Assembly: GCF_020740795.1 (NCBI RefSeq)
Contig: NC_067286.1
Coordinates: 1,855,990 to 1,919,989 of the forward strand
Direction: 5' to 3'
Origin: Apus apus
Taxonomy: Eukaryota; Chordata; Aves; Apodiformes; Apodidae
Length of the DNA: 64,000 nucleotides
Of this stretch, positions 54,101 through 64,000 are shown in pieces. A model generated the notes under the pieces. It worked only from the letters and a program-made list of their open reading frames with translations. It made no database searches and had not been told where the DNA came from. Made by a program: the position numbers and the translations under genes. Numbering within the stretch: the first letter of the stretch is position 1; the number at the start of each line of letters is the position of its first letter.

Positions 54101-57100
54101 TAGTGTTTATAACATTATAGTCCATGTTGGATACTTACTTTCATTTCTAGCCCAGTCTGCAATCTGTAGCTTGGGACCTGGAGAATAAAGAAGAAAATAT
54201 GACTGCATGTTTATGCTGGGATTTATACATTAAAAAGATAAACATGCAGAGGCATAATTATATATTATTTTCCTGATCCTGTATAGCTCTGTTTTTTTTC
54301 CTGATTAATTTTAAGATGACAGTGAATAGATTTTCTTCTAATATTTACTTTTATTTTGTTTATGAATAAAGCACACAGCTCTCTCAGCCAAAGGGCAAGA
54401 GTTGAATATTGTCAACCAGCTAAAGTAGAAAATTAGACCAGTTTTGCCTCATTATTTTTTTTTTTCAAACTGTTTTGGACTTCTGTTGTTTAAAAGAATT
54501 TAGCAGGAATCAATTTCTTGTTTGCTTGTCTTATGTAAATGACTACCCAATGATCCAGGCAGCACAGACTGATGTCAAAGCTAGTAGATTAAAGCAAAAC
54601 ATCCCAGTTTTATGGTTGCTTTTAGGCAGGTCACTCATCTTTAACTTTGATTCCACTTGGATGGTCCACTGATGATCCTGCAGATTCTTTTAATCTGAAA
54701 CAGTGTCTGAGCCTTCCCTGATAGGTGTGGAAGTGGTGTCAGGATGCTGCTGTGGCAGGTGAGGAAGAGGGGATGAGCAGGTATAGTGTTTCTGCAGTAG
54801 GTACCTATGCAGGCAGAGAGCAGCCCTCTGTGTACTGTTATGCTGGAGTGTTGGCTTCAGAGTTGTCTTTTTGGAGTGTTTTATTGCATGTTGAATTTGG
54901 GAAGAACAGGTGATGTGAGTCATGGCAAACGTAATGGGCTGTTGCACATTGTAGACTTGTCCTCTGAAGCATTCCTCTATTTCTGCAGCACAAATGGTTG
55001 AGAGGTTTCCTTTTCCTTTACTTTTTTAGTTTTTGTGCAGTTTCCTGAGCTAATACCACAGGTCTATCCAAAACATTAGGGACGTATCTGTTTTTGTTGT
55101 AATAGCATAAGAGATAATATATAATGAAATGTATTTCCTCTGTGGGGGTGATACAATTTCTGGTTAATTGCACATGAAATATCTGCTCTTTGGTTTGAAT
55201 CTTATCTTCCCTCCACCCTGTTTTACATTCAACTTGCACTGACAGTTTTGTTTAGTCTAGAGATCATAAAAATCGGTCCAGAGTTGAACTGACACAGTTT
55301 TATTACAGTCTTAATACGGTTTTGAGTACTTTTAGGTTGTTATATCAAATTTATAAGGTGTCTTTGGCTATTTTCATTGAAGTGACAGTTTAACTTGGCA
55401 TGGGAGGAAGAAGATGGAGAACCGTAATAGCAGCAACCAAGACACATCATCTTTATTAGTTGTTTCTAATAAACCATTTAATTCTATTGTCAATATATAT
55501 AGGCTTCTACAGCTTTTTGATGGGTTCTTTTTTTATTTTTTTTGTTTCAAGAAATATTATTAAAAGTTCTCTTATGCTTTGGCAGTGTATGTGGAAATTT
55601 TGGCTTGAGTGATTATTGGTTTTGTTTGAACTTGTAAGATAATTGGGGGCGATGACAGAAAGATCATCAAGGGGGAAATTTGTCAGAATTATTGTCAATG
55701 AATTGCTACTGAAAGCAAGCTTGGAATCCATGCAAAAAGTACTGCTTAGCTTGAAGTTTATTCTTGCTGAAGCCAAAGGAATAATTTCCATTAGCTTTAG
55801 TAGGATTTTGCTTGGTATCCAGACTAGGTTTGTGAATCTCTTAGTTCTGGATAATACTTCTGCCTGGTGTGGTATAGATGGAAGAAGAGATTGTCGAGGA
55901 AGTTGATCCAAATTGTGAACTAAACTCTAGGGGGAAAAAATAGTGAGTTTATTTACCAGTGCTGAGAGACCTGAGTGTTTCATTATGGAATAAAGCAGTG
56001 GCTTATGAATTTTAGGCTGAGAGTCCTTAAAATAGGAAAAGAATGATTTTTCTTATCAGAAAAGACTGAATTCTTTCTGAATCAGCTGCCCAGGCTTTTC
56101 TGCAGAAATCACTTTTGTCTGAGGTAGTTTTATTTTAGTGCTTTGTAATAAACTTCAGGGCTTTACACCTTGAGGTGGGAGAAGCTTTGATGGCGACCAT
56201 TCATTCAATGAAAAACCTGGATATCCTGTTTTATGTGCTGGAGGTGGGAGGGATTTAGAGCATCTGTACACTGAGGTGGTTTTCTAGTGAGTGTGAAGTG
56301 GATGGCTGGTGTATTCTTGTTAATATTATTCCTTGAAAAACGTGTTCTTCTCTCTGCTACCTCTCCCTCCTTCCCCCGCCAGCCTCGTTCTCTCAGGGCA
56401 ATGCCAGATGCAGAGTCTCTTGTTAAAGCTACTCAAAGAAGATTCATGTTTAATGCTACATTTCCTGATGGAAAGCAACCCTGAAATTGTTTCTGGCACC
56501 TTTTCCCTGTGCATATAATCTTGGGTCTCAAATTTTTGTCACAGATGTGGAAATGCAGCTTTTGGTTTAGATTATTTTGTGGGATCATATACGTGCTGCA
56601 CATCAATACATTTGGGGACGGTTTTGCTTTATTTTTGAGCAGTCTGTGACCTGCTGGAATTGAGTGACAAAGCTGTGTGAATTTTCTTATACCTTAACAG
56701 CAGTTCAGAATATAGTTTTCCTTTTATAGTATGATGATGTATATGTAAAGCTGTGTGACTGTGTTTTTTTAATATTCACAGCAGAAGGCCAGAGCTTCCC
56801 TGAGGCAAGCACAATGTATAGATTAAAATGGATATAATTTATTAGCATGAAGGTAACTCTTGCTATATAGTCAAGACTTAGATAATGCATATGTTCTGGA
56901 AGAAGATACTAAATTGGCACAGGGCATTTGACCTACCACCATCTGCAAAGCCTGCACTCCAATTTTCTGCTGTTGCCATGGGCTGCAGACTCAGACAGGA
57001 AATCATGGTAGAATGGGAAAGGGTCCAAAATATACACAGCTAGAATAAGGTCTGCAGTTAAGTGAGAGTCAGAGAACAGACTATCTGTTCTACTGAACAG

Positions 57101-57246
57101 GCAGTGCAAAGTAAAACTGGCTTGTGTGTGTGTGCCCGCGCACTTTAAATGTCATTTTAGATTTTATATGCTCGTTTTTTAAAAGCTTGAATTTTTTCCA
57201 CGTGGAGTAACGTGTATAACTTCAAATGATCCATTTATATATAAGA

Positions 57247-57317
57247 GGCCTGATTCAACCCTCACTTAATTGGCCACGCTGGTCTGACAGAAGAGTAAAA
57301 TGGAGGAGAATCAGGCC
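57247..57317. repeat. 71-bp element with perfect 10-bp inverted ends
   Basis: GGCCTGATTC at 57247-57256 and GAATCAGGCC at 57308-57317 are exact inverted repeats. The GAATCAGGCCC end resembles an old interspersed repeat seen in reptiles and birds, perhaps a MITE-like DNA element. Family assignment is uncertain. Confidence 0.45.
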
Positions 57318-60300
57318 CCTGACACATGTGAAGTAACCACACACGGTTTTGTTTTGTCAGGTGAAACGAAGCAACCTCCTGCCTCCCCTTTTCCCCCCAG
57401 AGTTGCCACTGCTTTAGGATTTGGTTTTGTTTTCAGGGAACAAGACCTGTGTTCTGTGTACTACTCAAATGTGTAGAGTTCAGAGTAGAGCTATAGGAGG
57501 CTTTGTGTATGATCCATCAATAGACAGGGACACAAAGCGTTTGGTTAGCAGAGCTGGATCACTTTCTAGCACCGGGTAAATTGTAGGGACAGGGTTACCA
57601 ATGTATTTCCTTTGAACTGTAGGTTGAAATAGAGTACTGGGACAACCTGCTCTGGAGAGAAATGATTTTCCTATCTGTCAATCAGAGGTAAGCATAATGA
57701 TCAACAGGCAATGAGCTGCACTCTTTGAAAGCTTCCGCTGGTCTGAAGAGTAGTGTGCAACTGGTCAATTTACACTCCCTTGACAGATGATGGGAGAGAA
57801 GAATTTCTCCATCAGTTGCTAATTTAATCTTTGTATAAAAGATGCTTCTTAATTAAAAAATAACACTGAGTGTCATGGTAGGAATGCTTTTTGGACTTAA
57901 AGAACAGGAGCTCAGCAAACTTCTTGTGGTGAAAAACAGAACTAAAACTTTTTCTCTCAGGCTCATCTGTGGTTTTTAGTTCTGACTGAAGGGAACCATA
58001 CAAGAGGGTGGTTTGTTCTCCAGGCATTTTCCAACCATAGCTTGTATTAGGCTGTAACAACTGCTTCTTGCTTGCCTTCATTGTGTATGTAGTCCCTTTT
58101 CAGCTGCATGTGAACAGGAGTAAGGTGAGGTCTGCATGTTACAGTGCCAAATATTGCTGGATGCAATAGTGATGCATCTGCCAAGAATGAGACTGAAGCT
58201 ACCAATTAATCCAACTGAGAAATCAAATAACTAAGGTAGCATTTAACCCTGGGGCTGAGATCAGTGAATGAGGCAGTCTACTTCATGACCCTTTATCTTC
58301 CAGTAACTGCTGCTATTTTGTGTGTAATACAATCTCAAAAAGACTTGCTGATTATTACTTTAAATGAAGTTTGACTGGATACAATTTCCAAATAGAACTG
58401 TCTCAGCCAAGCCATCTGCCTGAGTCTTCAGCAGCACATTGTATTTCTGAAAAGCATTCTAGTGAAACATCATAATTCTGCAAAGTTTGAGCTGATTCTA
58501 CATTAAAAGAGGTGATCCAAAAAGCTGCTGCTGATTTGCATGTGAACACTGCCAAGTATTTCTCTGATGAGAGTACATAACAAAGAAGTGCTGGAGTGAT
58601 TAAGGCTGATTTGAACAATCTGTCGTGAGTTATAGCTCCTGATATTCCACAACTGGGAGAAGCTACTGTCACTTGTATTTTCAATCTGTGTTTTGCTTAG
58701 AAGTATGAGATCTTTTGTTGTCAAGTTCCTTGAGCCACTTGGGGGGGGACATATAATATTTCCTGCTTAATATATATTCATAAAGCTTGCATGGGCTAGC
58801 TTCCTCTGATTTTGTCACCCGTAGTTGTTTTTCGAAGGTGACAGAAAATTGTATTTGATTTGTCTTAATTAGGGATTGTTAGACAACTAATTTGACTTCT
58901 GGGTCCAAATATGGATACGTATTAAGAATCAATTGCTCTCCTAACCTTGCTATTTCCTTAACTGTTTCTAAGGAGCTTGCCCAGTGAATATCTGTAAAAA
59001 TGTATAGTATTCATTTTATAGGATTGGTTCATCTGAGGACACTTTCCTGTTCAGGGACAACAGGTTACTTTCTGTGCTTGTTCTGTGATGAACAACATGA
59101 GATGTAAAAGATTCGTGTGGGAGTGATTTCTTCTGCTTTTTGTGATTTGCTGTTGGAGAGAAATGAAGCCGTTTATATAAAGCAGCTGCTTATTTTGGAA
59201 CAAAATCAGCATAGCACATTAAAGAACCCATTAATCACTTAGCTTGACCTTAATTTATTATTGAAAAAAAAACAACCCAAACAACCAACAACCACTTCTT
59301 GCCTCTATTGTTCATTTCAGAATGCTAGGGATGCTGAGAAATATGTATTCACATCCATAGGCTAAAAGCATCAAATTAAGTTGTAATAGGGAGAAAAACA
59401 AAAATGGATTTCTGTGGAAGTGTTGTCCTTCCTCTTATTAATTTTTCAGAGTAAAAGGTGGCTGTATAAATACCTGCACAATAAAGAACTGTTGCAAATT
59501 CTCATTCCATGGTTGCTATGTGTAAATTTTTGTCCTGAGGTAGTGGCTTCTTCTCTTCTTTCAATCCTTGCCAACACAAAAACCTTCACTTTTCTGCAAG
59601 TCTTCCAGGAGGGAAAAAGAGGAATAAACCAACTTCTCCATCTGCCCCACCCCCCAAAAAAACCCCAAGGAAACCAACAACAAAAAAACCAAAAACCCAA
59701 CTCTAATTTTACAAGAGCACAAATTCTGTGTTTAGACTCAGTTCCTTGGCACAGTGTCTTTCTCATGTCCCCTGTGTAGTTATAATGGTATCAGAAGAGC
59801 TTACTACTTTATAGTCACGTTAACTTCTTGCAGTTATTTTTGAGTACTGTGGATAAGTGGATCAACCATTAAAACCTAGATGAGTTCTGAGATGGAGAAG
59901 TGGTCAGTAAATGACTTTTCAAATATATTGTATGATTTGGTCAGAATCCTGCTCTATATTGTGTAGGAGCATAATACAATAATATATTTCTGCAAATCAA
60001 AATGTAATCGTAACCACAGGATCAAGCTTTCATTGAGCTTTTAAGGAAGGTACTCAAACAACATTCTCATTGTATTGGGAGAGTACAATCAGGTTTGTGA
60101 TGTTCTCTAATATATAGTAGTTCATAAAACTGGCAGTCTTAATTGGATGTAGCAGTTAGTAGAAGCATATGAGGTGAACCAGAATGAGATCTCTTGGGGT
60201 TTGAATTGCCTCTTCTCTTAAAATACGCATGACTTGTCACAGTGAGTAGCTAAGGTCAAGAAAAATGTATATAATTTTGTTTGAATAATGGCATTCCTGT

Positions 60301-61079
60301 AGCTATGCTAATGAGCTGTATTCTGCTGTCTGTCCTACAGATTGTGGACTGGACTCTGGGTTTATTTTACATCTGTCATGGCTTCTGTCTGCAGTAGAGC
60401 TTGTCTCAATGCACAGTGATGTAATGGATCAGGATCTGACTTTAGTGCACTGCTTTCCCACAACTCTTGTGCAACAGTCACACAGCTGTTCACGGATTTT
60501 TTTCCAGTTGGCTGCTTAGGGAGACATTATTCTTTGGCCCCAACTTCCTAATGCAAATAATCAGCCACTCTTTGGTAACAATGTTCAGACAGAGCAGGCA
60601 GTAGTGTTGAAGGAAATAAGCATTGCTTAGGTATTTGGTTCTGTGCAGGGTGTTCAGACCTTTAATGAATATTAAGTTTATTTTTATGGGCAGTGAATTA
60701 TGTGCTTCCTCCCTCCCTTTGCCCCTGTCTTTTCTGAGAAGCTAAGACAAAAACAGCACTTCAGAAGGGAATGAGCTGTTTCATATAGATATGTCTTGTA
60801 GGCTTTTTTTCATTAATGTCACAGACATGCTCTGTTACATTCAGCCTCCCCACTGACAGCAGGGAAGTTGCATAGAGTAGCAGTTTTCAGCTAGAGTTTT
60901 GGGTTTTTGGTGTTTTTTTTTTTTTAAAAAAAAGGTATCTTTGATTCATTCATTGTGAAAACACTGTGAGCTTATGAATTAGATCCAAGAAAGGGTAGGA
61001 GGAGGAATACAAATGAACATTTTAGGAACTGGAAATCCTTACTGTATAACTACTTGGTTGCCTTACAATGATGTAAATG

Positions 61080-61445
61080 CTGGTTAAGAGGAGCTCCTGG
61101 AGGTCATCTAGTCCCACGTCCAACCTATAGTTGGACTTCTTCCAGAACTACATCAGATAAGCATGGCTTTGCATTTCTAAATCTTGAAAATGTCTGTGTG
61201 GTAGATCCCACAGCCTCTCTGAGCAACCTGCTCATTTTTTAGTGATTCTCCTAATGTCTAGCCTGAGCCTCCCAAGCCACAGTTGTGCACCATCTGACAA
61301 TCCTGAGAAGAATTTGACTCTGTTGGAAGGGTAGCTACAAAAACTACAGTTGTAGGTTTATTTTAAATTGGCCCTTAGCATCCTCAAAGCTATCCTATAT
61401 AAGCCCAGCTCCCTCACCATCTCCTTGAAGGCTGATTATGAAGAT
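61080..61445 (-). mobile_element. old, diverged CR1 LINE 3' fragment
   Basis: Antisense CR1: ggaggtcatctagtcccac, then cacagcctctctgagcaacc, then aatgtctagcctgagcctcc and cctgagaagaatttgactct. More diverged than the other copies and containing short indels. Confidence 0.75.
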
Positions 61446-63759
61446 AATAAACAGCAGGGATCCCCCAGACACTTACATGAATGCTGCCTGTAAGTACTTG
61501 GAAAAGTGGAGAACTGGATTATGTTTTAGCCTCACATAACCCTTAAAAACAGAGCATCACCTACAAAAAATAATGAACTAATATATGGATAAACAGTCGA
61601 AGAGATTTTTATACCAATTAAAATAACAGTGTTGATGAGTGTGCAAATTTCAGTATACCCCCACTGCTTTTCTTGCCTTTTCTTTTTATTTTGTTCTAGG
61701 TTATAAATTTCTGAAGAGAGTAGTGTGCAGATCAGGACACTGAAGGTTACTCTGTATTGACTTTGTTCAGTTCTTGAACAAAGCTCTTAATATAACTTAA
61801 ACTCTTAAAGTGATTAGTAAAAATAAAGGATCAGACTTTTCACTTTCTCTTCCGTGGAAAATGTTGAAATTACGCTGAAATGTTCCTCAAAGAGGCCAGA
61901 TCCCATTAGCCAGCAGTATCAGTTCTGGATGTGAGGTCCCCTCTGAGGCTGACAATACTGGTGGAAAAGTAGTAGAGAAACATCTTTTGACATACTTAAA
62001 CTCTGGAGATGTCAGCAGATATAATTCTGCGTAATAGATTTTATTTAACAGTGAGATATAGGCTGCAAATATTGGTATACCCCAGAAATGGTGTTCTCCT
62101 GTCCTGAGCAGTGTAACTAAATTAAGTCTGCTAGTAGCAAGAGGAAACTTGCTCCCTACGTACAAATTTATGTCTTTCTCTAATTGAACTAAACCCTCTG
62201 TGAAATTGCTACCCAGGAATGACCTCACTAAGGTTGTTTGCTCAAGCTTTTGCCAATCAGTTTTGAATACTCAATGTAGTAGCTAAAAAGCAGCAAAAAA
62301 CCCTGTGAGCTAGAGAATAAATGTGATGGTGCCCATGATCCCAAAATGCTCTCTAAGTTCTTCTCTGCTTTTAGTTAAAAAAAAAAAAATGATTAAAATA
62401 GTATTCTAATGTTGTATTTATTAGTTACACCCTGCCATGTGAAATCCAAAGAAATGGCTCTATATAGAATGCTAAAATGCCAGAGGTTAACTGTGCTTCA
62501 GTATTTCATATTAATCCAAGTAACTGTAGTGAGCTACTTAAATAGAAACATTAAGAAAAAAAACCTGCACTATTGGAAGTCTCTTGCCAGCAAGTCTTTG
62601 AATTTAGGTAATTTCATGCATGCAGAGGTAGACTTTATTTTTCCTTCATCAGCTAAAATAACAATAAAGCTGAACTTGGTGTATTTATTTAATGAAACAC
62701 AGGATCTCTGCCCTGATGGTTTTAATCAGTACCCTCGCTATGTGGTAATTAGGGGTTCTCTCCCATGGTTCTGTTTTTACTTAACTTTCAGAATGTGTAA
62801 CCAGTTTAAGTTTCCAGAGATACTTTCAACTAACATTGCCTCATTTACATGCAGATTATCCAGAGGGGACTCTTAAACACACACTCACGTTACAGAAATG
62901 CAGACGTTTTCAGCACTTTCTTATTCAGTGAACACTGTACTTGAGTAAAATGTTATCTTTTGTGAGTAACTAATTCATTCCACTATGTGGATGTGACCAG
63001 CTCTTTCATTTCTTGCACACAAGGATTCAGAAGCTGAAGAGGGCTGAGAGCCAGGATTGCCTGCTCTACAGCATGCCACTGAATATAACTCTGCTTGTTT
63101 AAAAGTACATGCCTGAAATCGGGTTCAGGCTGTAAATTTGCCACTGAGAAGCCCTATGTGCAGTGCAGGTCAAGAAATGGGACATTGCTTTCTCTGGCTA
63201 GACTGAGCACATCAGTGCAAAAGAGGTTACGGCAGGCTTCTTGTCTTGAGCCTTCATAGCCAACTCCTGAAAGTGACCTGAGAAATGTCCATGTTTTTGT
63301 ATCTAACTGTACAGCTGGGTACTATTTGCTCCTGGCAGTTACGGAATTGCTGGAGACGTGAGGAAGTAAAGCAAACATAAAGCACTTAATGCCCTCTAAA
63401 ACAGCTTCCCTGCATAATATGTGATGTTAAAATACTAGGTGGCAGTTTGGTCTGATGTAAAAGTTTTATTGGTATGAGTTTGAGCCAGCCACATTATTCA
63501 GGAAGCCACTACTGAGTTTTCAAGTCGCCTGAAGTGTGTGCTAGTAAAACCCTTTTATAAAGCAATACAGCCTCATGCAAGCTCCCTGTATGACTAGTCA
63601 TACGTGTGCTGGGATTTTAGCTAGTGGGATGTTTGCTGTGACAGTCTCTCTGTAGCTGGTTTGTACAAGTATACTGCTTGTAAAGCCAGGCAGAAGCAGT
63701 GAGCTTCTTCTGATCCCACACTTTAGCAAAGGGATTACAGAGAAACCACCTTTGTAGCG

Positions 63760-63900
63760 TGCCTTCAGAAGTGTTCAAGGCCAGATTGGATGGGGTTTGG
63801 AGCAACCTTGGTCTAGGGGAACGTGTCCCTGCCCATGAAGGGGAGTTGAAACTAGATCATCTTTTAGGTCCCTTCCAACCCAAACCATTCTATAATTATG
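63760..63900 (+). mobile_element. CR1 LINE 3' end fragment
   Basis: Sense CR1 tail: aagtgttcaaggccagattg, then ggatggggtttggagcaacc, then gtcccttccaacccaaacc and attctataat. Confidence 0.92.
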
Positions 63901-64000
63901 CTGAAACCTATTAATTAAACCTATCTCATTGCTCAACTCAGTCTTGCTGCTAATTTCTTTCCCTTCATGAGCATTAAGATTAAGAGGGAATTTGTCAGGT

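Larger units (their letters stand above)
45591..64000 (+). other. ABTB2: ABTB2 intron 1 (continues past the window)
   Basis: At least 18.4 kb with no further ABTB2 exon; the first intron is also very long in mammals. It holds old repeats listed separately and AT-rich unique sequence. Small ORFs, the largest at 62409-62876, have no recognised similarity. Enhancers are plausible but not readable from sequence alone. Confidence 0.85.

Noticed and set aside
55507-55911. 134-codon minus ORF overlapping an 87-codon plus ORF
   Set aside because: Both strands open over the same AT-rich stretch with no family resemblance; treated as chance.
62409-62876. 155-codon ORF in ABTB2 intron 1
   Set aside because: No recognisable domain, AT-rich composition, ORF starts without ATG-context support; length is possible by chance in 18 kb.

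Overview
The window is a piece of an avian nuclear genome. It contains many CR1 LINE 3' ends (sense strand ending in short ATTCTGTG/ATTCTATG-type repeats), spliced vertebrate genes with GT-AG introns, AT-rich introns, and two sharply GC-rich CpG islands. The species cannot be named from this sequence alone.

Two protein-coding genes stand head to head. (1) Catalase (CAT) lies complete on the minus strand, with start codon at 25181-25183 and stop at 8134-8136. I reconstructed all 13 coding exons; every intron starts GT and ends AG, phases are consistent, and the product is 528 aa. All key haem, active-site and NADPH-contact residues checked are present at mammalian numbering. (2) Exon 1 of ABTB2 (ankyrin repeat and BTB domain containing 2) lies on the plus strand (coding 44726-45590). 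Its first intron runs off the right edge, so the ankyrin and BTB parts are outside the window. The same divergent CAT-ABTB2 pair is found in human 11p13.

Layout: 1-7690 intergenic DNA beyond the CAT 3' end, with two CR1 copies and one unexplained exon-like ORF; 7690-25250 CAT; 25200-25560 CAT promoter within a CpG island of about 24650-25560; 25600-43000 intergenic, AT-rich, with several CR1 copies including a decayed CR1 ORF2 piece; 43020-43640 a CR1 copy next to the ABTB2 CpG island; 43780-44725 ABTB2 promoter and 5' UTR; 44726-45590 ABTB2 exon 1; 45591-64000 ABTB2 intron 1.

The most interesting reading is in ABTB2 exon 1. It looks like a single-chain H2B-H2A pair: an H2B-like segment (residues about 125-185) is followed by an H2A-like segment (about 197-275) that keeps several nucleosome acidic-patch positions. 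The promoter just upstream has an octamer (ATTTGCAT), two inverted CCAAT boxes 32 bp apart and a near-octamer, elements also typical of histone gene promoters. A short uORF in a strong Kozak context precedes the ABTB2 start, which is itself in a weak context.
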